From Rhizobium sp. L43 (GTDB lineage Bacteria > Pseudomonadota > Alphaproteobacteria > Rhizobiales > Rhizobiaceae), in contig NZ_NWSQ01000016.1 in the NCBI RefSeq assembly GCF_002531725.1, positions 62,001-126,000 on the forward strand: 64,000 nucleotides of DNA, read 5' to 3'. Made by a program: the position numbers and the translations under genes. The notes beneath the pieces were generated by a model. The model saw only the letters and a program-made list of their open reading frames with translations. It had not been told where the DNA came from and did no database searches. Position 1 is the stretch's first letter, and each line of letters starts with the position of its first letter. Positions 36,015 to 44,546 of the stretch are shown piece after piece.

Positions 36015-37115
36015 TCAATCCACCGGACGAAAGGGCATGAGGTCGACGGCGGGATGAGAGACCGCCATCACCTTGAAGAGTTCGCCCATCCGGCCTTCAC
36101 CGGCGCCGGCAAGCCGTTCGACCGCTGTCTGGATGACCTGCTGGGTTTGCGGTTCGCGATCCTTGCCGAGGGCGGCAGCACGTTCGAGGATGCCGAGGCC
36201 GGTCAGAAAATCGCCCTGATGCAGGGCGCCGTTCAGATGGACTCCGGCCGCGAGCGCCGTTTCGGCGAGCTGCTGGAAGTCGACATGGCTCGTCAGATCG
36301 GCTTCACCGGGATGGGCGAGCGGCGGGTCAAATTCATGCATGCGCACGGCCTGCAGCGTATCGCCGAAGCCGGTGACGAGATGGCCGTAGTCGATCGCGA
36401 GCGCCGTTCCGCCGAAGGCGCGCAGCCGCTCGCAGATCGCCATCATCACCGCCTGGCGGGCAGGCGAGATCTCGAAGAGCGTGCCGAGCGGCAGGTTCTG
36501 CACCGGTTCGGGGAGAAGTGCTGGATCGAGGCCGGCGACGCCGGCGGCGAAGGTCAGCTCGCCATCGGCACCGATGCCGACCATGCGCTCGCGGAAACCC
36601 GTCGGCATGCGGACGAACTGGCGGATCGGGATGGCGTCGAATAGCTCGTTGGCGGCGATCAGCGTGAAGCCCGATGGCACTTCGTCGAAGCCGTTGTGCC
36701 AGGCAATCTTGTCGCCGTAATCCTCGAGCGTCTGGCTCTGGACATCGCGCAGGCGTTCGCTGGTTTCGACGAGATGCACGGTCATGGCGTCGAAAAGCGG
36801 CGGGGCGATACGGGAGATGACGCGCAGCATATCCGCCATCATGGTGCCGCGGCCGGGGCCGATCTCGACGAGGCGCACGTCCGCTGGCGTCCCGTGGCGT
36901 TGCCAGGCATGGACGATGAAGACGCCGATCATCTCGCCGAAAATCTGGCTGACCTCGGGTGCGGTGACGAAATCGCCGGACCGGCCGAAGGGCTCGCGGG
37001 TGCGGTAATAGCCATGTTCGGGATCGGCCAGGCAGAGCGAGAAATAATCGGTGACGCTGATCGGGCCGTTGGCCTGGATGATCGCCTTGATCTTTTCGCC
37101 GAGAGCGGTGGTCAT
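36015..37115 (-). CDS. MidA/NDUFAF7-type SAM-dependent methyltransferase
   Basis: 366 aa. YFSLCLADPEHGYYRTREPF, GDFVTAPEVSQIFGEMIGVF and the SAM motif VRLVEIGPGRGTMMADML define the family; the later IAANELFDAIPIRQFV is also conserved. The mitochondrial homologue NDUFAF7 dimethylates an arginine of complex I subunit NDUFS2 during assembly, so a complex I role is plausible by homology. It starts 16 bp after the lgt stop on the same strand, and pgeF follows downstream. Confidence 0.9.
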   Translation of the reverse strand: MTTALGEKIKAIIQANGPISVTDYFSLCLADPEHGYYRTREPFGRSGDFVTAPEVSQIFGEMIGVFIVHAWQRHGTPADVRLVEIGPGRGTMMADMLRVISRIAPPLFDAMTVHLVETSERLRDVQSQTLEDYGDKIAWHNGFDEVPSGFTLIAANELFDAIPIRQFVRMPTGFRERMVGIGADGELTFAAGVAGLDPALLPEPVQNLPLGTLFEISPARQAVMMAICERLRAFGGTALAIDYGHLVTGFGDTLQAVRMHEFDPPLAHPGEADLTSHVDFQQLAETALAAGVHLNGALHQGDFLTGLGILERAAALGKDREPQTQQVIQTAVERLAGAGEGRMGELFKVMAVSHPAVDLMPFRPVD

Positions 37116-37131
37116 GTCGCGTCCTGCCGTT

Positions 37132-37980
37132 TTAGAGCTGCAGCGCAGCCTGGCGGCGAGCCCGCAGCATCGCCCAGAGGCCGAGCAGGATCATCGGGGA
37201 GGAGAGGACCATGCCCATGGTCAGCCAGTTCGTGCCGAGGAGATAACCGAGCTGGGCGTCGGGCTCGCGGAAGAACTCGACGAAGATGCGCGACAGCGCA
37301 TAACCGCAGACGAAAACGCCTGTGATGAAGCCCGGGCTTTTCAGGGCGCGCATGCCATAGACGAGGGCGGCCAGCACCAGGAGCAGAACGATGCCTTCGA
37401 GGCCGGCCTCGTAAAGCTGGCTCGGGTGGCGGGCGAAGGGACCGCCGGTCGGGAAGACCACGGCCCAGGGCACGTCGGTCAACCGGCCCCAGAGCTCGCC
37501 ATTGATGAAATTGGCGATGCGGCCGAAGAACAGACCGAAGGGAACGACGGTCGCGACGATGTCGAACAGGCTCCAAGTCGGGATGGCGTTGCGGCGGGCA
37601 AAGAGGATCATGGCGATCGTCGTGCCGGTCAGGCCGCCATGGAAGGACATGCCGCCGTTCCAGATCTCGAGCGCACGGACGGGACTGCGCAGGACGGCCG
37701 GAAGATCATAGAAGAAAATATAGCCGAGACGACCGCCAAGCACGACGCCGAGGGCTGCCCAGACGATAAAATCATCGAGCTGCGTCCTTGATATCGGCGA
37801 GCTATTGCCGGGCCAGAGACTGTCGTTGGCGGCGAGGCGGCGCGCATAGGCCCAGCCGAGCAGGATGCCGGCGACATAAGCAAGACCGTACCAGTGAATC
37901 GCCAGCGGACCGATCGAAACGGCGATCGGATCGATATCCGGAAAAGGCATGATGGCAAGGAGATCGGCGGCTATCGGCAA
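37132..37980 (-). CDS. lgt: Prolipoprotein diacylglyceryl transferase
   Basis: About 282 aa, multi-spanning. The Lgt signature is GRIANFINGELWG, with HWYGLAYVAGILLGW early and GGMSFHGGLTG in the middle. It moves diacylglycerol from phosphatidylglycerol to the lipobox cysteine of prolipoproteins. The start is ambiguous: TTG 37980 has GGGA 6 nt upstream, while ATG 37950 (MPFPDIDPIA) has no RBS. Longer frames to 38094 would run into the divergent upstream region. It lies in one direction with the MidA-like and pgeF genes. Confidence 0.92.
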   Translation of the reverse strand: MPIAADLLAIMPFPDIDPIAVSIGPLAIHWYGLAYVAGILLGWAYARRLAANDSLWPGNSSPISRTQLDDFIVWAALGVVLGGRLGYIFFYDLPAVLRSPVRALEIWNGGMSFHGGLTGTTIAMILFARRNAIPTWSLFDIVATVVPFGLFFGRIANFINGELWGRLTDVPWAVVFPTGGPFARHPSQLYEAGLEGIVLLLVLAALVYGMRALKSPGFITGVFVCGYALSRIFVEFFREPDAQLGYLLGTNWLTMGMVLSSPMILLGLWAMLRARRQAALQL

Positions 37981-38182
37981 GGTTTTCCCATCCGTTGAGG
38001 TCGGCGGAACATGCCGCTGCGATCCCGGACGGTCAAGTCCATTGTTCGTGATGGCTCCTTGGCGGCCGGTTCCGGGCAAGCTTATCCGATGCAAAGCGCT
38101 TGCATCACGGGTGGCGAAGCCCTACCTCAATCTTCGAGGCCCCGAAGGGCTGAATTCACCTCATGCCAAGGAGAAAAACGCC

Positions 38183-38443
38183 ATGACGACCGGAACGAAC
38201 CGCATCATGGACGAATTCGCCAAGCTGATGACCGATGCGGCCGGCGCCGCCCAGGGCGTCCGCAAGGAGATCGAAACCGCCTTCAACGCCCAGGCCGAGC
38301 GCTGGCTGAACAGCATGGATATCGTCAAGCGCGAGGAGTTCGAAGCCGTGCGCGAGATGGCGATCAAGGCGCGCGACGAAAACGAGGCGCTTGCTGCCCG
38401 CATCGCGGCACTCGAGGCAAAACTTGCCGGCGAAGGCCACTAA
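38183..38443 (+). CDS. UbiK-like accessory factor (BMFP domain)
   Basis: 86 aa, almost wholly helical: FAKLMTDAAGAAQGVRKEIE, RWLNSMDIVKREEFEAVREM, then a C-terminal coiled coil (ALAARIAALEAKL). This matches the BMFP/UbiK family, which binds lipids and helps the Ubi biosynthesis complex in ubiquinone synthesis. ATG 38183 has AAGGAG about 8 nt upstream. It is divergent from lgt. The downstream gap begins with a partial RIME. Confidence 0.85.
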   Translation: MTTGTNRIMDEFAKLMTDAAGAAQGVRKEIETAFNAQAERWLNSMDIVKREEFEAVREMAIKARDENEALAARIAALEAKLAGEGH

Positions 38444-38445
38444 AA

Positions 38446-38490
38446 CACGTCGCGATCGTAAAACCGCTGCCCACATCTGCGGGACATGTC
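38446..38490. repeat. Partial RIME-type repeat
   Basis: Directly after the UbiK-like gene, GTCGCGATCGTAAAACCGCT and CACATCTGCGGGACATGTC match the second palindrome of the complete repeats with several changes. Only about 45 bp remain. Confidence 0.55.
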
Positions 38491-38883
38491 TGAAAGTCCC
38501 GATACGACGCAGGATGCGGCATGGCCTTGTTGCCACATGCCGCATCTTTCATAAAAAATTCAGGTGAGTTTTCCACCTGTGGACACTGCCAAAAAAGCCA
38601 ATTCGCAGAGTCGCTTATTCTCCCTTCTGAATTGAATTTCGAAGAGCCTTTCCACAGTGACCGGCCCTATTTTCCCTTATGGGGGCTGGCAGGGGGCAAG
38701 GGGCGCTATACACTGATTTTAAATGATGATTCGAAGCGACTTGGTAAGCTCCGGGCAGGTTATCTGCGTTAAGTCTGGCAGCGGTTCAACGATCATCCGA
38801 GTGGTGGTTCCGGTATTTGCGTGTGTCTTTCTTGTGTTCGTACACCAAGTTAGTCGCATTCGTTCCGGTCAAGAAGGTGCTGC
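38491..38883. other. Long intergenic region upstream of YbjN-like gene
   Basis: 393 bp without a plausible gene, visibly more AT-rich than its surroundings. It contains a small inverted repeat (AGGTG ... CACCT near 38561-38577). It must contain the promoter of the YbjN-proC-csaA group, but I could not single out a convincing -35/-10 pair. It could hide a small RNA. Confidence 0.35.
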
Positions 38884-39384
38884 ATGAACCTGATGGAATT
38901 GGAAGTCGAGCGTCAGTCGAACCCGGTCGATATGATCGAGTACGTTGCGTCCAACAATGACTGGTCGTTCGAACGGTCCGGCGAGGACGAGATCGCGATG
39001 ACGGTCGAGGGCCGCTGGACGGACTACCATGTCTCCTTCTCCTGGATGGAGGAATTCGAGGCGCTGCACCTTGGCTGCGCCTTCGATATCAAAGTTCCCG
39101 ACATCAGGGTCAACGAGGTGGTCAAGCTGCTCTCGGCGATCAACGGGCAGGTGCTGATGGGGCATTTCGACCTTTGGCGCCAGGAAGATGTCGTCATTTT
39201 TCGCCAGTCACTGCTGCTTGCCGGCGGTGCTGAGCCGACCAACCGCCAGGTTGAGGTGCTGCTGTCCAGCGCGCTCGACACCTGCGAGGCCTATTTCCAG
39301 GCATTCCAGTTCGTCGTCTGGTCCGGTATGGACGCAACGAAGGCGATGGAAGCCGTGCTGTTCGAAACGGTTGGCGAGGCATAA
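38884..39384 (+). CDS. YbjN domain-containing protein
   Basis: 166 aa. NPVDMIEYVASNNDWSFERS, WTDYHVSFSWMEEFEALHLG and INGQVLMGHFDLWRQEDVVI match the YbjN family, in particular the alphaproteobacterial form. Cytosolic; the E. coli protein is tied to stress and motility phenotypes. It is followed one base after its stop by proC, so the two are co-transcribed. Confidence 0.85.
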   Translation: MNLMELEVERQSNPVDMIEYVASNNDWSFERSGEDEIAMTVEGRWTDYHVSFSWMEEFEALHLGCAFDIKVPDIRVNEVVKLLSAINGQVLMGHFDLWRQEDVVIFRQSLLLAGGAEPTNRQVEVLLSSALDTCEAYFQAFQFVVWSGMDATKAMEAVLFETVGEA

Positions 39385-39385
39385 G

Positions 39386-40213
39386 ATGCCGACGAAGGCT
39401 TTCTCCTCGGAAAAACCCGTCGTCCTGATCGGTGCCGGAAACATGGGCGGGGCGATGCTCTCCGGCTGGCTGAAGAGCGGCGTCCCGGGCTCGGCCGTCA
39501 TCGTCGTTGATCCCGGCCCCTCACCGGCAATGCTCGCGACGATCAGCGAGGCGGGTGCGAAGCATCTGACCGCGCTTCCCACGGATCTGAAGGCGAGCGT
39601 TCTGTTTCTGGCGGTCAAACCGCAGGTGATGGAGACGGTGTTGCCTGATGTGAAGAGCGCCGTCGGCGCGGAAACGGTGGTCGTTTCGGTCGCGGCCGGC
39701 AAGACGCTCGGTTTCCTCGAGAGACATCTCGGTAAAGCCGCCATGGTGCGGGCTATGCCGAACACGCCGGCCATGGTCGGGCGCGGCGTCACCGGCGCCT
39801 TTGCCAATTCAGGTGTCGGCGCTCAGCAGCGCGAGCGTGTCCATTCGCTTCTCAGTGTCTCGGGTCCGGTCGAATGGGTGTCCGCCGAGGCTGATATCGA
39901 TGCCGTGACGGCGCTTTCGGGCAGCGGTCCTGCCTATGTGTTCTATCTCGTCGAATGTATGGCGGAGGCAGGCCGTAAACTCGGCTTGCAGGCGGACCTC
40001 GCCATGCGTCTTGCGCGGGAAACAGTCGCGGGGGCTGGTGAACTTTTGCACCAGTCCCCCGACGACGCTTCGCGACTGCGGCAGAATGTGACGTCTCCCG
40101 GCGGCACGACGGCGGCCGCACTCGCGGTGCTGATGGGCGAAAACGGCATGCAGCCTCTGTTCGATGCTGCACTTGCGGCGGCGCGCAAGCGGGCCGAAGA
40201 ATTGGCGGGCTGA
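39386..40213 (+). CDS. proC: Pyrroline-5-carboxylate reductase
   Basis: 275 aa. The Rossmann start VVLIGAGNMGGAMLSGWL, the central VVSVAAGKTL and MVRAMPNTPAMVGRGVTG, and the C-terminal signature VTALSGSGPAYVFYLVE and NVTSPGGTTAAALAV are all present. It reduces pyrroline-5-carboxylate to proline with NAD(P)H. ATG 39386 lies one base beyond the YbjN stop. csaA follows after 7 bp. Confidence 0.96.
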   Translation: MPTKAFSSEKPVVLIGAGNMGGAMLSGWLKSGVPGSAVIVVDPGPSPAMLATISEAGAKHLTALPTDLKASVLFLAVKPQVMETVLPDVKSAVGAETVVVSVAAGKTLGFLERHLGKAAMVRAMPNTPAMVGRGVTGAFANSGVGAQQRERVHSLLSVSGPVEWVSAEADIDAVTALSGSGPAYVFYLVECMAEAGRKLGLQADLAMRLARETVAGAGELLHQSPDDASRLRQNVTSPGGTTAAALAVLMGENGMQPLFDAALAAARKRAEELAG

Positions 40214-40220
40214 CGCAGAC

Positions 40221-40562
40221 ATGGCGGAAGAGATCACCTACGCCGATTTCGAGCGTGTCGACATCCGTGTCGGTACGATCGTCGAGGTCAATCCCTTTCC
40301 GGAAGCGCGCAAGCCGGCATTCAAACTGGTGATCGATTTCGGCCCTGACATCGGCACGAAAAAATCCTCGGCGCAGATCACCGTCCATTATACGCCGGAA
40401 AGCCTGATCGGTCGGCAGGTGCTCGGCGTCATCAACTTCCCGCCGCGCCAGATCGGGCCGTTCCGCTCGGAGGTGCTGACACTGGGTTTCGAGGACGAGA
40501 ACGGCGCGATCGTGCTGGCGGCCGTCGAGCAGCCGGTGCCAAACGGCCGAAAGCTGATGTGA
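40221..40562 (+). CDS. csaA: tRNA-binding/export-chaperone-like protein CsaA
   Basis: 113 aa, a single OB-fold tRNA-binding domain: ADFERVDIRVGTIVEVNPFP, KLVIDFGPDIGTKKSSAQIT, VINFPPRQIGPFRSEVLTLG. CsaA binds tRNA or unfolded polypeptides. It begins 7 bp after proC and is the last gene of the YbjN-proC-csaA group. It converges on the MBL-fold gene. Confidence 0.93.
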   Translation: MAEEITYADFERVDIRVGTIVEVNPFPEARKPAFKLVIDFGPDIGTKKSSAQITVHYTPESLIGRQVLGVINFPPRQIGPFRSEVLTLGFEDENGAIVLAAVEQPVPNGRKLM

Positions 40563-40615
40563 GCGTGAGCTCACATCGTCCTATCAGGCGTTTGGCCTGA
40601 TGTGCCTGCGATGCT

Positions 40616-41269
40616 TCACGGGGTTTGGATTTCCTGCAGAAACGGATTGCTCCGCCGTTCATCGCCGATGCGGCTGCCGGGGCCGTGGCCGCAGATGAAG
40701 CCGACATCGTCGCCGAGCGGCAATACCTTGTCGCGGATCGAATCCAGAAGCTGCTGATGATTGCCGCCGGGCAGGTCCGTGCGGCCGATCGAGCCGTTGA
40801 AGAGCACATCGCCGAGATGGGCGAAATTCTGCGCGCGGTTGAAATAGATGACGTGGCCGGGCGCATGGCCGGGCGCGTGATAGACCTCGAATTCGTGGGT
40901 GCCGAAGGAGATCTTGTCACCATCCTTCAGCCAGCGGTCGGGCAGGACGTTGCGCAATCCCGATATGCGGTATTTTTCGGCCTGGGACTCGATCCGCTGC
41001 AGCAGCGGCAGGTCGTCCTGATGCGGGCCAACCACTTGGACGTTCAAGGCGTCCTTCAGTTCGCTGGCGCCACCGGCATGATCGAGATGGCCGTGGGTCA
41101 GCCAGATTTCCTTGATGGTCAGGCCGTTTTGCGCGATCGCCTGAAGGATCAGCGGCACGTCGCCGCCCGGATCGACGACGACGCCTTCCTTGGTATCGGC
41201 ATCGAAGAAGATCGTGCAGTTCTGCTGGAAGGGTGTCACCGGAATGATGCCGGCCTGGAGCATGCCCAT
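40616..41269 (-). CDS. MBL-fold hydrolase, glyoxalase II-like
   Basis: 217 aa. The metallo-beta-lactamase-fold motif is LTHGHLDHAGG; further ligands lie in YHAPGHAPGHVIYF, HLGDVLFNGSIGRTDLPGG and the C-terminal FICGHGPGSRIGDERRSNPF. This is the YcbL-like group of small glyoxalase II-type thioesterases and not an antibiotic-degrading lactamase. ATG 41269 follows GAGG. No neighbour suggests a substrate. Confidence 0.9.
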   Translation of the reverse strand: MGMLQAGIIPVTPFQQNCTIFFDADTKEGVVVDPGGDVPLILQAIAQNGLTIKEIWLTHGHLDHAGGASELKDALNVQVVGPHQDDLPLLQRIESQAEKYRISGLRNVLPDRWLKDGDKISFGTHEFEVYHAPGHAPGHVIYFNRAQNFAHLGDVLFNGSIGRTDLPGGNHQQLLDSIRDKVLPLGDDVGFICGHGPGSRIGDERRSNPFLQEIQTP

Positions 41270-41500
41270 AAGTGCCTCGCTTGGTGTCTCTGATGCTCCG
41301 GGTATAGTCCGAAACGACTGCAAGGACAGCCGGAATCTTCCGCCTCCGCGGCCTGCCTCACGGCAAAAAGACGGACTGCAACAAGAATTTATGCCTCGCG
41401 ATACTGTTTCCGGAGGCGAGAAAAATCAAACTTTATTCAACTTCTTCAATGGCTTGTGAAAAAAATCCTGCACGCGGCGTTTCGCGCTGTGGAGCGCCTG

Positions 41501-41525
41501 GGAACATCGGGGAAGCCCACGCGTT
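41501..41525 (+). promoter_or_regulatory. EcfG/RpoE2-type general stress promoter
   Basis: GGAAC (41501-41505), exactly 16 bases, then CGTT (41522-41525): the consensus of the alphaproteobacterial extracytoplasmic sigma factor EcfG. Transcription would begin near 41532, leaving a 25-nt leader with AAGGAG before ATG 41557. Confidence 0.75.
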
Positions 41526-41556
41526 GTCAGCCCATCGAAACCAAGGAGACGCTCAT

Positions 41557-42174
41557 ATGACCTTGAAGAGAAACATTCTGCTGGCGGGAGCCGTACTCCT
41601 GGCGAGCGGCGGTCTTGCGCAGGCGGAGATGGTGGCGACGACCGTCAATGATCTCAACGTCCGCGCCGGTCCCGGCCCGCAATATCCGGCAGTCGGTCTT
41701 GCCACGCGTGGCTCGACCGCGGTGCTCGACGGCTGCATCGAAGGCAGCCGCTGGTGCCGTGTCGACGTCAACGGCATGCGCGGCTGGGTCTATGCCGATT
41801 ATCTGCAGGTCGATCATGGCGGCAGCTCTGTCATCGTCGAACAGCACCGCGCCGAGATCGGCGTTCCCGTCGTGACTTACGAGTCGACCGCAAGTGTCGT
41901 CCCCGCCGACCCGCAGCCGGCGCCGGGCGACGAATTGCTCGGTCCCGTCGGGGCGGTCGAGACCATCACTCCGCCGGAAACGGTGCGCACCTACATCGAG
42001 ACCAATCCGGCTGATACGGTGCGGCTCGGCGGTGATGTCGTCGTCGGCGCTGAGGTGCCTGCCGACGTCACCTTCCAGACGATCCCGGACTACGAATATC
42101 GTTATACGAGGATCAATGACCGGCCGGTGCTGGTCGATCCGGGTACGCGCCGAATCGTCTACGTCTATCAGTGA
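41557..42174 (+). CDS. SH3-domain and DUF1236 secreted protein
   Basis: 205 aa. Signal peptide (NILLAGAVLLASGGLAQA), bacterial SH3 domain at about residues 25-85 (VNDLNVRAGPGPQYPAVG, GWVYADYLQ), a linker, and a C-terminal DUF1236 repeat (VTFQTIPDYEYRYTRINDRP, then LVDPGTRRIVYVY). It probably acts in the periplasm, perhaps on cell-wall material; a function is not established. ATG 41557 has AAGGAG at 7 nt. An EcfG-type promoter lies 32-56 bp upstream, predicting induction in stationary phase and general stress. Confidence 0.85.
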   Translation: MTLKRNILLAGAVLLASGGLAQAEMVATTVNDLNVRAGPGPQYPAVGLATRGSTAVLDGCIEGSRWCRVDVNGMRGWVYADYLQVDHGGSSVIVEQHRAEIGVPVVTYESTASVVPADPQPAPGDELLGPVGAVETITPPETVRTYIETNPADTVRLGGDVVVGAEVPADVTFQTIPDYEYRYTRINDRPVLVDPGTRRIVYVYQ

Positions 42175-42257
42175 CGTGATCTGCAAAATGCCAAAGAGGC
42201 GGTCGTCCGGCCGCCTCGGTTCCTGCCTCTCCTCTCGCCGCCTTAATCCCGTTTGGG

Positions 42258-42287
42258 TTGATTTTTCCTCACGCTTTTTCTTAAAAT
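42258..42287 (+). promoter_or_regulatory. Predicted sigma-70 promoter of small glycine-rich gene
   Basis: TTGATT (42258-42263), 18 bases, TAAAAT (42282-42287), about 70 bp before ATG 42358, in a notably AT-rich stretch. Confidence 0.5.
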
Positions 42288-42357
42288 ATGATAAAATTCT
42301 AATATGCCGAAGGTCGGCATGGATCGGCGATCGGGGAGATCGCCAGAGGAGGAAATC

Positions 42358-42627
42358 ATGGAAGCGTTACTTCCGCTCGTCACTCAATTGATTGCCGGCG
42401 CCATCGGCGGCAACGCGGCGAGTGCGGCGTTGAAGCAGCAGTCGATCAATGTCGTCGCCCGCACGATTGCCGGCGCGATCGGCGGTGTGGGCGGTGGCAT
42501 GCTGCTCAGCATGGTCGGCGGGGAAGCGGCAATGACCGGCCTGATCGCCGACGGCATCGGCGGCCTGATCGGCGGCGGCATTCTCTCGACGCTCGCCGGA
42601 CTGGTGATGGCGCGGGCACACAGGTAA
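42358..42627 (+). CDS. Small glycine-rich membrane protein
   Basis: 89 aa. Mostly glycine/alanine/isoleucine with glycine-zipper patterns (LIAGAIGGNAASAAL, TIAGAIGGVGGGMLLSMVGG, ADGIGGLIGGGILSTLAGLV). It probably forms two or three membrane helices that pack or oligomerise. A conserved type of rhizobial hypothetical protein; function unknown. ATG 42358 follows GAGGAGGAAATC. Confidence 0.75.
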   Translation: MEALLPLVTQLIAGAIGGNAASAALKQQSINVVARTIAGAIGGVGGGMLLSMVGGEAAMTGLIADGIGGLIGGGILSTLAGLVMARAHR

Positions 42628-42667
42628 AAGGCCCGACACTCCGGCCGGAGCGAACGCGTGACGGATA

Positions 42668-43108
42668 TTATCCGGCGGCGACCGCCGCCGGATAGACCTC
42701 CTTTAAGTCGTCGTTCATCCGGGTTTCGGAAACCGGCCTCACTTCCGCCGCCGAGCCGGTGAGGAAGTGCTCGCTGAAATCGGAGAGCTCTTCCGGCAGG
42801 GATCGCGCGTTCTATCTTGACGAAGACGATGTTGGCCCGGTCGCTTCGCCGACCTGGCCGCGATCCGCGCAGCCCTTGGCTTCGGCGGTGTGCTTGGAAA
42901 CAATTGCAGGTTATGGAGAGACCGGGGGCCTTGGAGGCACAGGGCGCGGTCTTCGGATCCGGACGACGGTATTCGGCATGGCGACGTTGATGCGATTGGC
43001 CTGCGCCGAAACGCCCTTCATTTCGCTGCCGCGCCAGGCGATCGGGCTGCTATAGACATCCTGCAAACCCTGGCGCTTCGAGAGCTCGACGGTCGCCGCG
43101 GGCGCCAT
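42668..43108 (-). pseudogene. ilvE: Decayed branched-chain aminotransferase (ilvE) relic
   Basis: Read on the minus strand, three frames give pieces of one class IV aminotransferase in order. Upstream: QGLQDVYSSPIAWRGSEMKG followed by VSAQANRINVAM. Then, in another frame near 42975: EYRRPDPKTAPC followed by KAPGLSITCN. Then SKHTAEAKG, and near 42795 ELSDFSEHFLTGSAAEVRPV, ending at a TAA at 42668. The order and wording match rhizobial IlvE, but the first ~100 residues are missing, there are internal deletions, and frameshifts and an in-frame stop separate the pieces. No product is expected. It is divergent from the marR gene, the ancestral arrangement as I recall it. Confidence 0.8.
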
Positions 43109-43329
43109 GCCTGTTGATTGTTGTCCCCATTACGTTTTATCCACAGACGCGAGGGGAAATCGCATATTGCGTCGGTGTGCCGGACGGGCCTTGGTTTCCA
43201 GGGAAATGAGGCCGTGCGGCTCCCGGCAGAGTACGGCGAAGCCAGCAGCGGAACAAATTTACGTCAATAAAGCTTACATATCTTCGCGAAAGTTTCCCGC
43301 TGTGCTGGGAAAGAGAAAGGAAATGCCGA

Positions 43330-43821
43330 GTGTCACGACAGACCGGTCCGAAAGCGGGCAAGCCTGAGCCGCTGGCCACGGCGATGGAAGATACCGACAC
43401 TATCGATTTCGAGATCATCGAGCAGTTCTTCTTCGCCTATCGCGATTTCGTTTCCGATCCTGACGCCATCCTCGAAAAGAGCGGCTTCGGCCGGGCGCAT
43501 CACCGTGTCGTGCATTTCGTCAACCGCAATCCCGGCATGACGGTCGCTGATCTTCTCGATACGCTGAGGATCACCAAGCAGAGCCTTGCAAGGGTGCTGA
43601 AACAGCTGATCGATTCAGGTTATATTCGCCAGGTGGCGGGGCCCGAGGACCGGCGGCAGCGCAAGCTCTATCCGACGAAATCGGGGCGGGAGCTGGCGCT
43701 TGCCCTTGCCGAGCCGCAATCGCGCCGCATTGAGCGGGCATTCGAAGGGGCTTCTGCGGAGGTGCGGGAGGGCGTAAAAGCTTTCCTCAGAGGGATGCGG
43801 GACAGACAGAAGGCGGATTGA
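43330..43821 (+). CDS. MarR-family transcriptional regulator
   Basis: 163 aa. Winged helix-turn-helix: VHFVNRNPGMTVADLLDTLR, ITKQSLARVLKQLIDSGYIR and the wing GPEDRRQRKLYPT. GTG 43330 follows AGGAA; ATG 43384 is a shorter alternative. Its stop abuts the response regulator ATG (TGAATG), so it leads a three-gene regulatory operon marR-RR-HK. The divergent ilvE relic suggests that it once regulated, or was simply neighbour to, that gene. Confidence 0.88.
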   Translation: MSRQTGPKAGKPEPLATAMEDTDTIDFEIIEQFFFAYRDFVSDPDAILEKSGFGRAHHRVVHFVNRNPGMTVADLLDTLRITKQSLARVLKQLIDSGYIRQVAGPEDRRQRKLYPTKSGRELALALAEPQSRRIERAFEGASAEVREGVKAFLRGMRDRQKAD

Positions 43822-44523
43822 ATGGCGGTCAAGACAGGTATTTCCGACGATGCGGCGCATCTGCTGGTGGTCGACGACGATTCGCGCATCCGTGCGCTGC
43901 TCAATCGTTATCTCGCCGAGAACGGCTTCCGCGTCACCGTCGCCGCCGACGGCGCCGAGGCGCAGCGCAAGCTTACGGGCCTCGATTTCGATCTCATCAT
44001 CATGGACGTGATGATGCCTGGCGAATCCGGCATCGAGGTCACCCGCGGGCTTCGCGCCATCAAGAACGTGCCGATCATCATGCTGACGGCGCTGGCGGAA
44101 TCGGGCAATCGCATCGAAGGATTAGAGGCGGGCGCCGACGACTATCTTTCCAAGCCCTTCGACCCGCGCGAACTGGTGCTGCGCATCAACAACATCCTGC
44201 GCCGCAATGCCGGCGGCGAGGGACCGAAGATCGAACAGGTGATGTTCGGTCCCTATACTTTCTCGCTGACCCGCAAGGAGCTGAAGAAGGCCAGCGAGGT
44301 GATCCGGCTCACCGACCGCGAGCAGGAGATCATGCTGCTCTTTGCCCGCCGCGCCGGCGATACGATCCCCCGCCACGAGCTGATCGGCAACGACACCGAG
44401 GTCGGCGAGCGAACGATCGACGTGCAGATCAACCGGTTGCGGCGCAAGATCGAGGAGGATCCGGCCAACCCGGTCTGGCTGCAGACGGTGCGCGGCATCG
44501 GATACAGGCTGAGCATCGATTAA
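43822..44523 (+). CDS. OmpR-family response regulator
   Basis: 233 aa. The receiver domain has acidic D18/D19, phospho-acceptor D62 (LIIMDVMMPG), T89 and K111 (SKPF); a winged-helix output domain follows (VIRLTDREQEIMLLF ... INRLRRKIEEDP). It should be phosphorylated by the adjacent histidine kinase. The start codon directly follows the marR stop. The targets are unknown. Confidence 0.94.
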   Translation: MAVKTGISDDAAHLLVVDDDSRIRALLNRYLAENGFRVTVAADGAEAQRKLTGLDFDLIIMDVMMPGESGIEVTRGLRAIKNVPIIMLTALAESGNRIEGLEAGADDYLSKPFDPRELVLRINNILRRNAGGEGPKIEQVMFGPYTFSLTRKELKKASEVIRLTDREQEIMLLFARRAGDTIPRHELIGNDTEVGERTIDVQINRLRRKIEEDPANPVWLQTVRGIGYRLSID

Positions 44524-44546
44524 ACTCAAGATCAGGACCGGCGCTG

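Noticed and set aside
40616..41269. MBL-fold gene considered as a beta-lactamase
   Set aside because: There is no signal peptide, and the C-terminal GHGPGSRIGDERR pattern is that of glyoxalase II-like thioesterases.
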